Source: Salticus scenicus (Eukaryota; Arthropoda; Arachnida; Araneae; Salticidae). From it: a DNA stretch of 64,000 bases. Below the pieces are notes generated by a model, which was not told the DNA's origin, ran no database searches, and saw nothing but the letters and a program-made list of their open reading frames with translations. The stretch is taken from positions 101,602,436-101,666,435 of the forward strand of contig OZ005662.1 in NCBI GenBank assembly GCA_963930645.1, given 5' to 3'. Numbering within the stretch: the stretch's first letter is position 1; each line of letters opens with the position of its first letter. Position numbers and translations under genes: made by a program. Below are positions 21,791-34,364 of this stretch, piece by piece.

Positions 21791-22199
21791 TGAGGTATAT
21801 TGAAAATGGCACATGACAAATATTGAATTCCTTTATGTATTTAACATACAAACATGGGTTGCATGATATGAGTGTTTGCTACATAAATAAATAAATTTTA
21901 TAGTATAAGAGTTCTGTAAAAATAAATAGATAAATAAAGTACAAAATTACACACACGCGCAGAAAGAGAAAGAAACAAGAACGAAAAATCATTCAGTACG
22001 CATTGGTTAGTAACACTTTCCAACTGTTCATAACTGTTGTATCGTATTGTTGTACTTTCAACATTCTTTGGCAAACTTATCACACAACAGACAGAAGGAC
22101 TGAAAAATATACAGATAGACTAATTGAATTTAAAATCACTCTTAGGCATTTTGGAAAGTGTTAAAAAGGCTTAACGCAAAAGAAAATGCAGCCGTTAAA

Positions 22200-22476
22200 T
22201 TATAAGGACAGCTCTTTATCTTTGTGAATATTTTAGTGTAGCCCTGTAAATCATAATGTTAAAAGTATCAAATTCTATACAAAATATTATTTTAGAATAT
22301 TAACAATACATGCAAATTTCTTTATGATTTTTACAGCAGAAAGTTTTATAAATATAATTTTTTTAAATGTCTGTCCTAAAACGGTGTTGCATTGGATTTT
22401 TTTTTTCTTTATATACAAACTAGTTGTACGGGACCTAATGTCATTTTAAATCGGGAACATTTCATAGTGGTCTTGG

Positions 22477-22520
<44 letters not shown>

Positions 22521-24330
22521 AATTCTCAATATATTTACGGACTCTAGAATCGGGAGACAGACAGGTAGAAAGATAGGCAATCGGACAGATTGATACACAA
22601 ATTGAAACCATATTCCCTCTTAAAAATTATAAGAAAGTGTTAAAACGCTTAATATAAACGAAAGTACAATTCCAGCAATTTTTTTTATTAATAGCCCTTA
22701 ATGTAACTGAATATTTTCGTGTGGCCCTGTAAATATAATGCTAATCACACTATTATATGCATTGCATTCTTTTGTGGATGCGAATAATATATTTCAATAG
22801 CAATAAGTTTTGTGCAAAGTAAAGTTATTAAAATTTGGTTTATAGAAATAACTCTCATAGAACGCAATGCTTTGGAGAACTTACGAGTGTCCCTGTACAC
22901 AAACCAGTTAGAAATTTAACTATTTTCATACATCCGATAGTAAATTGAATAACATAGTAAAATTTCATTAAGGCTTCTGCAGAGTAAAGGTATTAAAATA
23001 TGGTTTATAGAAACACCTCTCATAGAACACAATGCTTTCAAATACTTTTGGGTGTCCCTGTACAAAAAACAGTTGAGGTGGTTGAAACCACTCCCTTTTC
23101 GATAGGGAACATCCGATGGCGAACTTGAATAAAACGTATCAGTTTAAAGAAATTCCATAAATAATTATGTGTATTAGAGCGCGGAAAAACAGACAGAGAG
23201 ACACACAGACGAACAGTTCGACAGATACACTAATTGAAATCATATTTACACTTAAAAATCGTTAGAAAGTGTATAATTTTATGAAATTCTTATCAGTAGC
23301 TCATAAGTAATTGAATATTTTTGTGTGGCCCTATAAATCTAATATGCTAATCATACTCTATTGTATACAAAGCATTCTTTTGTGCATATGAATAAAATAT
23401 TTCAATCTCATTTTGGCAAGGTAAACATAGTAACATATAGTTTATAGAAATAGCTCTCATAAAACACAACGAATCGAAATATTTTGAGTGTCCCTTTACA
23501 CAAATAAGTAGAGATATTCACTTCATTTTCAATAGGAAACATCCTATAGCGAGCTTGAGTAAAATATATCAATTTTTCTATAAATATTTATGGGAGTTAA
23601 AGCGTGGAAAGTCAGACAGAGAGACAGACACATGGACAGACGAACAAACAGACAGATACATAAATTATAAATTGAAATCATATTCACAATTGAAAAATGT
23701 TTGAAAAAAAAAAACGCTTAATGTAAACGAAAGGACAATTCTAGCAAATTTTTTATTAATAGTACTCATTTTAACTGAAAATTTAGTATCACCCTGTAAA
23801 TTTAATGCTAATCATGGTATAATCTATGCAAAACATTCTTTTGTGCGTATAAATAGCATATTTCAATTTCATAAAGTTTTGTGCAAATTAAAGTTATTAA
23901 AATTTGGTTTATAGAAATATCTCTCATAGATCGCAATGCTTTGGAATACTTTTGAGTGTCCCTGTACACAAACCAGTGGTGTTATTCCTCTATTTTATAC
24001 AGGAAAAATCCGATGGTGATTTTAAATAGCGTATTTCAATTTCATTAAGATTTGTGTACAGTAAAGGTATTAAAATATGGCTTATAGAAATACCTCTCAT
24101 GGAACATAATACTTTGAAATACTTTTGGCTGTCCCTGTACACAGACCAGTACAGGCATAAACTCTATTTTTAATAGGGATCATCCAATTGTGAACTCTAT
24201 TAACATATATCAGTTTAAAGAAATTCCATATATATTTACGGGAGTTAAATCGCGCATAGACAGACAGACGGACAGACAGATAAACAGGCAAACCGAAGAC
24301 ATTAACACTTTTCAATCTTGTTGGAAAGTA
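22200..24330. repeat. Complex tandem array, about 470-610 bp units
   Basis: At least four diverged units. Anchors are GAATATTTTnGTGTGGCCCT (about 22217, 22698, 23309, 23773) and CTCTCATAGAAC plus GTGTCCCTGTACACAAACC (about 22850, 23010, 23450, 23915, 24090). Between them lie GACAGACAGA-type microsatellites. The phrase GTCCCTGTACACGAACC links it to the repeats at 28290 and 56010. An (AT)n tract interrupts it at 22480-22516. Confidence 0.7.
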
Positions 24331-24334
24331 TTAA

Positions 24335-26270
24335 AATGAACTTGCATAATAAAATATGGTTAAGTATATACACCAAGAACTTTTTTTAGCATACCTGCCT
24401 CAAATGTTGGGTCTTCGAAGGACAAATTATAATAAATGTTTTTTGAATAAAGTATTGAAATTTCAGTCCATTTAATTTATGTAAAGCATACGTCCTCGAA
24501 CTAAAAGCTGAAAATTATTTGATTTCTAAGAATAAAGAAAAAATTTTGCCTACTTTTCACAATTACGTACTTATTTTCAAAGAAATGTGCCACTGAAAAT
24601 CTGCTATGGTTTGATGAGTTGTTATTGCAGTGGCCTCAATCCACGTGAAAGCCATATTTAGTTATTTAATTAATTTCTTTAAGTTAAAATTAACATGTAG
24701 TTTTCTAGTTTCCTATTAAAAATTATTTTTGTATGAATCTTATTTTTATATAAATAATAATAATAATAATAATAATAACGATAGTAACATATATTGTGAA
24801 GTTATACCTCAGTTATATAATATTTATCACAGACATTATTTTCCCACAGACTACTTCAGTTTGGGAGATTTATCCACACTGTTAATAACATTCTTTACAA
24901 CAGATTGTCATTCTTAGATTATAAATTTTAGGAACATTTTCTTTTATAAAACTCTTGTAGTCATCTATGCAAACTATTCTAAACTCCTGAAATGCCAAGA
25001 ATTTTATTGTTAGCAGCGTAAGCTAATTAACAGTAAGTAAAACTAATCAGTATGTTTACTGTCATTAAAAGTTTTGTCAATTTCTCTGAAAGAATTTTCT
25101 AATTTTATTTATTTATTTGATAAATTATATTAAAATATTTCCTCAAAATATAGTATATTTAACATAAATTTAGAAAATTCGTTAGGAAATCGGTATTAGA
25201 ATAATATCTGAAATAATGTCTTTGATAATGACATGGCATCCATGATCATATCTGCTATTGCAACATTAATTTAACACTTTATTCAATTTTCGAGTTTTTC
25301 TTGTTTATATGATAAACTATATTAACAAAACAGATGAAATTGAGAATATCCAATTAGCTCTTCAATTTGAGCAAAAAATTCGATCGCAGCGCCATCTGGG
25401 AAGCTTAAATCTTTTAAGCGGTATTTTAAGCATTCGATCATAAGTGCTTACCACACTGTGTGTTCTAGACGCTGCAGTCTTACGTCGCCACCACCTCATT
25501 ATCACACTTTAAATAAAATAAGTTTAAATATTTTTCCTGTGCATAACCTATATAATAGTTCACTTTCCGGGGTATCGGAAAGTGAAAATAAGGAACTGAA
25601 TTCTATTCAGTACATTTACTGGTGTATAAAACAAATCTGAATTACATTAAAAAAATAAGAGAATAAAATCACGTGTCAATTATAAATTATCAAGCAATTT
25701 TTCATATTTTTATGGCAAAAAATGGCCATGGCGGTCAAATCTACTAAAATTTGTGGAATATAGATATATATATTTAAACATACATATACACATATTTTAA
25801 CTCTTTATTATTATTATTGATATTATTATTATTATTATTATATCTAAATACTTTTATTAATTACTTGAAAATATGTCAATTATAGTCAATATGCCTAATT
25901 TGAAGCAACTCGTTGACCTGTTATTTCTGAAGCACGCTATTTTAAGGAGAATTATAACGTCCTGTTAAAAAAAAAAAAAAAAAAAAATGTTTTAGGGTTA
26001 AAGTTATAATACTTTTTAAATAGAAAAAATAGGGCTATTTATACGAAACATACCATGTACTAAAAACTCACAATTTTATAAAATAAATCAGAAAACAGGC
26101 ACAAAATTGCATTAAAAAATCTTTATTTAGCATTCAGCATTATTTTTATAAAATCATTTCTGTTTAACTACTTTTAAAATATCGAAATGTTAAAACTTTT
26201 AGGATTTTACAGAGTATTAAACAGATATGAAAGTCCTTACAATTTGAATATTCTTTTAAATGGCGATATT
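24335..26270. other. Intergenic downstream of the BTB copies
   Basis: No gene recognised. It contains (AAT)n at about 24758-24777 and a CTCF-like string AGCGCCATCTGG at about 25387. The stretch 26100-26270 is probably 3' UTR-like sequence of the duplicated BTB exon below. Confidence 0.4.
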
Positions 26271-26273
26271 ATT

Positions 26274-26731
26274 TTACTGCGAATCTTTACTTTTAGAATA
26301 TTCTATAAGTAATTTGTTAGCTAAGCGGTAATTATTTCTCATCAAATTCTCCCAACCAGAATTTAAAACAATTTCTTTCCAGTTCAAACTAAAAAATACC
26401 TCTATTGCAGCCAATAATTGTCCATCATCGTATTGATCGGCCAATATAACAATGTCATATATCTTGTCGGTCATCAATTTTTTCATAAGGTATTTCTTGC
26501 AGAATTCTTTCAGTTCCTGAACATCATACTTATTCGAAGTAGTGTACAAGTGAAAATCACTGTGGTATGAAATACTCTCAAGTTTACCACATTACAAATA
26601 CTCTAAAAACTTCGGAAAATATTCAGAGTCAAAATCTGGTATCTTTATGAAACTTGTTTTCTTTTCTAACGTGCCATGTTGAAAAAAAGCTGCAAAGATA
26701 GAGGATCTGGCCCTTAAAAGGATTCTGGGGA
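26274..26731 (-). pseudogene. Broken duplicate of the MATH-BTB gene's BTB exon
   Basis: The minus strand encodes a BTB/BACK segment closely matching the intact exon at 26810-27360: FIKIPDFDSE, FPKFLEYL, then HLYTTSNKYDVQELKEFCK, ILADQYDDGQLLA, and NNYRLANKLLIEYSK. In the first third a TAA replaces the Tyr codon of the YLYCGKL motif, giving EYL-stop-CGKL. The copy is cut at its 5' side by an A-rich tract (about 26730-26755), so the start of the BTB fold is missing. The 91-codon frame 26274-26549 is the part after the stop. It lies directly downstream of the intact exon in the same orientation, so it arose by tandem duplication. An unused alternative last exon is possible but less likely. Confidence 0.85.
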
Positions 26732-26809
26732 AAAAAAAAAAAGAAAAGAAAAGAAACACTGAATGAATGCTCTTACAATTTGAATGCTTTTTGAAATTGC
26801 AACATCTTT

Positions 26810-27360
26810 TTACTGCGAAGTTTTAACTTTAGACATTTCAATTAATAGTTTGTTGGCTAAACGATAATTATTTCTCAACAAACTCTCCCAATCAAAAGTT
26901 ATAAGAATTTCCTTCCAATTTTCATTGAAAAATGCCTGTACAGCAGCCAGTAGTTGTTCATCATCATATTTATCTGCCAATGTAACGATGTCACATATCC
27001 TGTCAGTCATCAAATTTTTTATAATGTATTTCTTGCAAAACGCTTTCAGTTCTAGAACATCATATTTATTCGAAGTACTGTACAGGTGAAATGCATTGCG
27101 ATATGAAATGTTTCCAAGTTTACCACAGTACAAATACTCTAAAAACTCAGGAAAAGATTCAGAATCGCAATCTGGTATATTTATGAAGCCTGTTTTCTTT
27201 TCTAACGTATCATGTTTAAACATTGCTGCGAAGACAGAGGATCTGGCTATTAAAAGGATTCTGTGAGCCTTAAATTCTTTTTCTTCCACTTGAAGAGTGG
27301 TATCGCAGCTATCCTTATTAGCTGAAAGGTCTTTTAAATTCTGTGAAAGCAGATCCAGCT
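26810..27360 (-). CDS. MATH-BTB protein, last coding exon (BTB + BACK)
   Basis: Terminal exon of an SPOP/TDPOZ-like gene. After the acceptor (TTATTATTATTTTAG, ending at 27361) the frame reads ELDLLSQNL, then a BTB domain (DTTLQVEEKEFKAHRILLIA, RSSVFAAMF, FPEFLEYLYCGKL), HLYSTSNKYDVLELKAFCKK, and a BACK/3-box-like end (ADKYDDEQLLAA, NNYRLANKLL) before TAA at 26810-26812. In this family BTB binds cullin-3 and MATH binds the substrate for ubiquitination. The phase-1 junction with the MATH exon at 36779-37286 joins G|AG into Glu without a frame break, giving about 352 residues, close to the usual length. No defects seen. Downstream is a broken copy of this exon. Confidence 0.88.
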
Positions 27361-27614
27361 CTAAAATAATAATAAAAAAATTTATGAGTATCACACCTCT
27401 TTACTTACAATGTTATTGTTCACATACAATGTTATGGCACTGAAAGATTTAGAGGCAAGTAAATTACATTAAGCCATTATCTATGATGTTTAATAAACAA
27501 TACGTTGACTACTTAGGCTTTCTGTTTAAAAAAAATAAAAATAAAATAAACAATTAAAACACTATAAAAGTCGTAAACAATTAAAACACTCTAAAGTATA
27601 ATAAAAATAATAAT

Positions 27615-27935
27615 CTCGTGTGTCACTCACACGACTTTCTCTTACGCTGAAATTTAATACTATAAATACAGGTTGCAGATTAAAAGGTAAGATAACGAGT
27701 ACTGCTGTGTAAACCTGTGTTAAACAATTCATATTAGGCTTCTGAAGAGTTTTATTTGATAATTAGTTCTGTGTGAGGGGGGCTACCGCCCCCCTCAACC
27801 CCCCGTTTCATAAATGCACCTACTTTATATAGAATTTAATTCGGTTATTAGAAAATAAATCTGCTTTTAAAAAATAATTTATTAAAAATATTATTTAAAA
27901 AAATAATCTTTTTCTATATTAGAGAAGTAGTATGA

Positions 27936-27967
<32 letters not shown>

Positions 27968-28558
27968 GTTTTTTTTTTCTAAGTTTTTTTTTTTTTTGTT
28001 AAAAGTTAAAAAAATCGATAACTTTGTTTTAAATTATCGCAGATCGATGGTTCAACCATTCGTTTTAAAGGTATTGGCGAGCTCTTTTGAAAGATACCCA
28101 TCATGAAAATTTACTCACCTCTAGGGGGGGAGGCGAGGCTCCTAGATATACAAAAAATTTTTTCACAGTTAACTATCTCTATTGCAAAAAATATATATTC
28201 GTTTCATTCGGTTTAGTGCAGTCTATAGTCGTTAAACTCTAATAACTGAAATTTCCCCCATAGACGTAATGTATTAGAATTCTCTTGATTGTCCCTGTAC
28301 ACGAACCATTTGCTTGATTTTAACGAAAAGCTTACTGTAGCATCCTTATATGATACACATTTAGAATACCAAGTTTGAACTTTCTGCCATAATTTGTTTT
28401 TGAGATATGCTGATAACAGACACACACACACATACCATTTGCTAAAAGCATGATTTTCGTATTCAGGGTACCTCAAAACGTGTAAATATAACAAAATCTC
28501 GCGTTCGAAAATTTGACCCCAAAACAATACTTTCTCTACCTTGTGGGTAAGAGAAAGT
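27615..28558 (+). repeat. ACTTTCTCTTACCC repeat family, copy 1
   Basis: Starts with CTCGTGTGTCACTCACACG, then the terminal repeat ACTTTCTCTTACG (27634-27646), and ends with the mirrored GGGTAAGAGAAAGT (to 28558). Inside are CTACCGCCCCCCTCAACC, a family-A-like block (AAAAAATCGATAACTTTG, GGCGAGCTCTTTTGAAAGAT), GTCCCTGTACACGAACC, a (CA)n tract, CAAAACGTGTAAATA and a GACCCCAAAACAATACTTTC end. Related copies lie at 55768-56304 and 63356-63850. No transposase or RT seen. Confidence 0.6.
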
Positions 28559-29122
28559 AATAAACAATTAAAACACTAAAAATTTCATTTCTATTTTTTA
28601 GAAGCAAATATTGTAACAAATTTATCCTGTATTTGATAAATTAGGATAAGAAAAGTGCATCTATTTTTTTTAAATTAATGGTGAAGACATATCATACTTT
28701 GGAACAAAAATATTACATAACTTCTTAATCGACTACTAATTTTTAAATGTGACATTTTAATTAAGAAAAAATGATATTGTTTTACTGCACATCAAGGAAA
28801 ATTTTATAGACTTTCATAAAGAAAAGTCTAAAACATTTTCATAAATTTTGACCCCCCCCCCCAAAAAAAAAAAAAAAAAAAAAAAAAGAAGAAGAAGAAG
28901 AAGAAGTTTTTATTTCAAACTTCATGTATTTTTTTGTTTATTTGTTTGTTAGCTCATAACTTCTTATCGATTGCTCCGATTTTCACACATTATTGTTGTA
29001 AAAGTCTTGGCCTGAAAAAAAGTTCAATTATGACATCATTAAGATCTAAACGAAATAGAGGATGCCCACTAAAAGTCCATCCTCAGTATTTTTTCTGCTG
29101 AATGGCTGCAGATATATTAATA

Positions 29123-30748
29123 CACTGCATAAAAAAAGTAGACGGACACTTCTTTACAATTTTTTAAAACCCCGTCTTTGTTTAATAGGAAATGTCAATT
29201 AAAATTCTTTAACATGTTTACACATATCAATCTTTATATTTTTGACAGACAAATAAAAATATTCAGTTACTTATAATTTTAATGTAGGGATATGCAGAAA
29301 AGAGAAAAGATACACATTTGCACAATATATTCTTTTAAAAAAAGTAGACGGACACTGGTCAAAAACTGCAATTATCTAAGTGATTGTTTCTTGCGGAATA
29401 CCAGTTTTGAATGTACATGTACATTTGGCATTTTGCCAATTGCTAACGTGCTTGACAAGATGGTTTTACGTAGTTAAAATTCTTGGAAATGAATGCGCCT
29501 TGCCACGAAGAATTCCTCTAACTGATTAAGAGAAAGGGCAGATTACAGCGCTGAAAAATTTTAATAAAGGAGTTAGAGAAATTAGTAGGCTACTTCTAAT
29601 AAGCAAAAGTAGTATCAGCGATTTTCTATGTACTCCTGAAACCCACTGCGTAAAGAAAAAGAGCGGCCGGCCAAAGAAACTTTCGCTTAGAGGCCAAAGA
29701 AAAATTTTTACTGAGCTGAAAAAAAAACTGGAGCATCAATTCCCAGAGTTCAAATAAGCACAGAAATTACTAACTTAATTTCTCAGACAATTTATAACTA
29801 CATTAAGCACTCAGAGCCCTCTCAATATAAGAAGGGAAAACATCATCCATGCTGGAAGGATCACCACGTGACAGAACGCCTACAGTGGGCTCAAAACCAT
29901 ATGTCTTGGACTACAGAATGGATATCTGTAGTTTTTTCAGATGAGAAAAAAATTAATTTACACGGCCCAGATGGATATCAATATTATTGGCACAGTTTGG
30001 AGAAAGAAGACGAAGTATACTCTACTCGGCAAGTTGCTGGTGGTGGCGTGATGGTGTGGCTATGGTGGAAGGACAAATTTAGTGTTCGTAAGTAAGAAAC
30101 ACACTCACAAAGCTTATATTGAAACACTAAGCAGTGAGCTTTTGCCATTTGCATGTGATCTTGGAGGAGAAAACTGGATTTTCCAACAAGATGGAGCGCC
30201 AATACACACCGCTAACAACGTTAAAAAATGGTTTCATGAGAACAACTTCAATGTTTTACCCTGGCCAGCCAACAGTCCGGATATGAATCCTGTAGAAAAC
30301 ATTTGGGATATACTTGTTCATAAAATTTATGAGGGTGGACGCCAGTATGAATCAATTCATCAGCTCAAAGAAGCTCTTACAAACATTTGGGAAATTTTCT
30401 GTCAAAAAGAATTCGGAATCTCATTGATTCCCTGCCTAACAGAGTATACGAACTTATTAAAGCAAATGGGAGACGAACCCTTTACTAAAAACGTTTTATT
30501 TTAGAGATACAAGATGTGTCCGTCTACTTTTTTAAAGAAAAATTGCAGTGCAAATATGCACCATTTTTGTTTTCTGAATTTTTCCACTACATAAATCAAA
30601 AGGATTGAATCTATATCCAAAAAATAATAATATATAATGTCTCAAGAATATAATTATATTAGAGAAATGAACCTCATATCTCTAATTAAAGAAATAAACG
30701 GCTTTAAAGTATTACAAGTAAGTGTCCGTCTACTTTTTTTATGCAGTG
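29123..30748 (+). mobile_element. Tc1-like DNA transposon with IR/DR ends, decayed
   Basis: Outer ends CACTGCATAAAAAAAGTAGA (29123) and its mirror ending ATGCAGTG (30748). Inside each end, about 200 bp inward, the motif AAAAAGTAGACGGACAC recurs (29130 and 29337 on the left; mirrored at about 30513 and 30722 on the right). The result is the double-binding-site IR/DR architecture known from some Tc1-like elements. A TA precedes the left end. A broken Tc1 transposase runs forward inside. It sits in the MATH-BTB intron. Confidence 0.88.
29490..30504 (+). pseudogene. Tc1-like transposase with stops and frameshifts
   Basis: The pieces cover the family in order: an HTH segment (EKGQITALKNF, REISRLLLISKSSISDFL), the AT-hook-like GRPKKLS linker, the first catalytic Asp in VFSDEKKINLHG, GGGVMVW, the second Asp in WIFQQDGAPIHTA, and NSPDMNPVENIWD, whose Glu lies 34 residues beyond (DD34E). 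The pieces are in different frames. There is a stop just before EKGQ, further breaks near 29755-29870, and a frameshift near 30090 between WWKDKF and the HTHKAY segment. A functional protein of about 340 residues is not encoded. The catalytic triad itself is intact across fragments, so decay looks moderate. Confidence 0.88.
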
Positions 30749-31517
30749 TGTATATATATATATATATATCTAAGTACAATAAAGTGATCACGTGCTACGA
30801 GATGCGACTGATTACAGCTTCACATGGTATAAAACAGCGAAGTTAGCTTCTTATCTCGAACATATGTATGAAATAAGGGAAGAAAGTGAATAACAAAGTT
30901 GTACGGCATTACTGATTTAATACAAAAATAAAACTTGTAAACGTGAATGATAAAAATAGAACATTTAAAACGTGTATTTGTTCGTAATTACCTACTCCTG
31001 TGACGTCCAAAAACGATCTTTGAAAGAAAAAAAATCAACATTTCATAATAAAATGCCTTTTATTTCGATGTTAAATTTTTTGTCCGTCAGCTGCAATGCA
31101 CATCTGGACCCTTGTTTCAATTTTACGTATCAAATGCGTCACCCGCTATAATATAAGGGGTGAAACATGAAATTCAAATAAGTGTCTACATCGCATTGCA
31201 TCTGACAATTAGAAGTCCAAAAATAAAGGAATTTGATGATAAATGGATGTCTTTCTTTTTAAGATCATTTTGGCAGGTAACTGTGCAGAAAATCAGAAAC
31301 AAACAAGTATTCATGTTTACAAAATTTCTCTTTGTACTAACAAGGAGAGGTCATAGTATACTATGAAGGTAAGAATATATTAAAACAGTAGTGCACGCTA
31401 ATTAAAAAATCTTAAGAAAAAAGCCCTTAAAAACTTAGCAATTTCTTAAGTATAAGTTATTTCAGAAAAGTGTCTGCGGCTGTCGTCAGATGGTCTTCAG
31501 TTCGATACTAATCGTAA

Positions 31518-31552
<35 letters not shown>

Positions 31553-31692
31553 ATTATTTATCTAAACGTATTATTTTATTTTAATACAAAGCTAATATGT
31601 TTTTAAGAAAACTATGAATACATTATTTTTAATTACTTTTATTTTTATTGTCAATGGCTCAGTACTTGTGAGTGAGCATTTTTCGAGGAGTT

Positions 31693-32056
31693 CCCAGCTA
31701 AAATAAATCTTCAAAAAAAACTTAAAAAAATGAAGAAAAACTGCAAACAATGTGAAGGTATTTGGAACAATCCCAGTTTAAAAAGTCTCCCCCCCCTCCC
31801 CCCACACAAAAAAAAAAAAAAACTATAAATATGAAGAAAAACTTTAGTTTAAAATGAAGTTTAAGGGGAAAAAAATTTATGGAGGGAGGAAGTTACCTGC
31901 AAATTTCTTTCTGTTCCAAATACCTTCAGTTTATCTTCATTTTTGCAGTTTTTGTGAAGATTTTTTTATGTTGGGATCGTTCCAAATACCTTCACATTAA
32001 TTGCAGTTTTTCTTCATTTTTTTTATAGTTTTTTTAAAGACCTTTTTTCAGCTGGG
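31693..32056. mobile_element. MITE with CCCAGCT ends and about 60-90 bp TIRs
   Basis: The left end CCCAGCTAAAATAAATCTTC, leading to ATGAAGAAAAACTGCAA and TGTGAAGGTATTTGGAAC, is mirrored on the right by GTTCCAAATACCTTCACATT, GCAGTTTTTCTTCAT and CAGCTGGG. A third inverted copy of TTCCAAATACCTTCA lies at about 31915. The centre holds C and A homopolymers. No coding capacity. Inserted at the tail of the SINE that follows. Confidence 0.75.
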
Positions 32057-32214
32057 TTAGGTGAACTGATAGTCATTAGTGAAAGAGCCTCAAATGGGCG
32101 GTCATAGGTACCCCTAACAGTGACACTAGATCCATATCTTGTCCGAGATTCGAGCTCGGGCTCTACCGTGTGGGAATCAGAGGAACTAACCAACACACCG
32201 TATCCGCAAGCTTT
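32057..32214 (-). mobile_element. tRNA-derived SINE
   Basis: Read on the minus strand it begins GCTTGCGGATACGGTGTGTT, with a box A-like TTGGTTAGTTCC and a box B-like GAGCTCGAATCTCGG (GGTTCGAATCC-type), the two halves of an internal RNA polymerase III promoter. About 80 bp of unrelated body follows, then an A-rich region partly taken over by the adjoining MITE. The tRNA-like part has lost acceptor pairing, so it is a SINE rather than a tRNA gene. Confidence 0.7.
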
Positions 32215-32346
32215 ATATTTTATAAATAAAAAATATATAACTGTAATACCCATATATATATATATATATTTAAAATTTACAAAAATTAAATAATTAATAC
32301 TCATTAAATTTTGAAATTTTACAGTCATCCATTCTTGCAGCTAAAA

Positions 32347-33131
32347 AACTAGTATGACGTGGCCACCACATGACATTCTTCTTTATAATTTTACACAAAA
32401 TTTATTCAATACAAATTATTTATTAAATTATCAAATTATTTTCCATTATAAATGCAGACGATTTTTATCTGACAGAATTATATTATCACTAAATGCTGAA
32501 ATATGTCAATTTTTTGCAATTCAGAAAAAAATAATTTTTTTTCCAAGTTTTTTTCGTTAAAAGATAAAAAAAATCGATAACTTTGTTTTAAATTATCACA
32601 GATCCATTCATTTTAAAGGTATTGACGAGATCCTTCGAAAGATATCCATATTGAAAATTTACGCCCTTCAGTGGGATACCCCCCAAGAGGAGAAGCGATG
32701 CTCCCACATGCACAATTTTTTTTCCTAGTTAACTACTAATTATCAATAATTCATATGAATTTTACAATCACACGATTAAAATGACTCATTATGTACATAT
32801 ATACGAAATTTTGTCCTACACTGCCATGTTAAAAATTTAGAAAAAAAATGCGATAACAACTCCACCTGTTGAACAATTGTTCCATAAATTTAATCAGCAC
32901 CAGTTCATGTCAGGGTCCAACTAAATACAAAGTTTGGTTAAACTTCTTACATTGGTTCGTGAGATACAGCGTCCAGAATATTTCTGATACACACACACAG
33001 ACAGATATTTTCTAAAAACAGCCAAATTGTGTTCAGGACATCCCAAAGCGTGTAAATCCATCGAAAACTGGAAATCGAAAATTTTCTCAAATCCAATACC
33101 TTCTCTATACATACATACAGAAGAAAGTAAT
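32347..33131 (+). repeat. ACTTTCTTCTAT repeat family, copy in forward orientation
   Basis: Starts AACTAGTATGACGTGGCCAC, then CACATGACATTCTTCT. It continues with AAAAAAATCGATAACTTTG, TTTTAAAGGTATTGACGAG, GAAATTTTGTCCTACACTGCC, ACAGACAGATATTTTC, AAAGCGTGTAAATCCATCG and ends CCAATACCTTCTCTAT...AGAAGAAAGTAA. Aligns with 58337-59158 and, inverted, with 51660-52484. Confidence 0.7.
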
Positions 33132-33574
33132 AAAGAAAAAAAAATAAAGAAAATAAAACAAAGAAAATAAAACAAAGAAAAATTAAAAAATAAAATAAAT
33201 AAAAATAAAATAAATAAATAAATTAAGTAAGTAAGTAAGTAAATGAGTAAATAAAATCCTAAATGCCAAATATAGAAATAATGAGGGAAAAAACAGATAA
33301 GGAAATTAAAATAACTAAAAAATAGACCGAATTGTAAGTTAGCAGGTCTACTTTTTAAATCCTGTGTTAAGCCATTTGTTTCGGTTTTAAGACATTTTAC
33401 GTAACTGCTTTTGACTTGCTATTATTACAGAGCAGCGAAAATTTTATTTTATACAGAGAAAGAGAAAAAAATAAATAATGAAAGAAAAAGTAAGATGATT
33501 AATATTTAAAGAAAAATATTTAGTTTGCTCTTCTATAATCCATACCCAATCAATTTCCTAACTATTTTTTCTGT

Positions 33575-33610
<36 letters not shown>

Positions 33611-33731
33611 GTGCGAGATTGTCAATTAAATTTGAAATTTATAGATAAAAGATATATTATTTGTTTCGAGTTTCATTATATATATACAATGTTTTGTTAA
33701 AGTATTAGCAACTGATAAATGCCGGTTTTAA

Positions 33732-33956
33732 CCCTTTGCAGCGCAGGGCAATTCGGGACATTTAAATTACACTGCCACCAGAATTTACGAACAAAATTAA
33801 AGTAAAAGAAATTTTAAATTTCCAGGTTAAAAAAAAAATATCCTTTTCTGCTATGTTATAAATGTATATTTTTGCTAAAAAATTTCCGGGATGAGTTTTT
33901 GCACTTGAGAATTAAAATTAGGTGTTCCATCAGCGGGAACACTGCAACTGAAAGGG
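33732..33956. mobile_element. piggyBac-like MITE in TTAA
   Basis: TTAA immediately precedes CCCTTTGCAGCGCAGGG (33732) and immediately follows CTGCAACTGAAAGGG (to 33956). The mirrored ends share CCCTTT followed by CAG. 225 bp, non-coding. Confidence 0.6.
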
Positions 33957-34364
33957 TTAAGGAAGATATACCTAGTGTATCAGAAATCAAGGAAATTTTT
34001 TTTTATGAATCAACATTGTATAGTGATGCATTGAAATCTTGATTAAAAGATGTTGTCAGGTTTCTCGATATTTATTTGCACGATATCGCCAAAATAACAT
34101 AATTGCATCGGAATCTTAAACTAAAATTTCTCAAGAAGCTATATCATTTACAAAAGAACCTATTTAATTCATTTGGACTGTAATTATATGTCTGTATATA
34201 GAGTTACAATCATTATTTCTTTATAATATTTTTAATTTTCTATAACTATAAAAACAAATTTTATCCTTGTTTTGTAGATTAAATGAAAAAAAAAAAAAAA
34301 AAAAGAAAAAAAGAAAAAAAAAAAAAAAGAAAAGTAAAGAAATATTTATATAAATTAAACACAT

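Noticed and set aside
25385..25404. CTCF-like AGCGCCATCTGG site
   Set aside because: A single short motif in 64 kb is not evidence of an insulator; kept only as a note.
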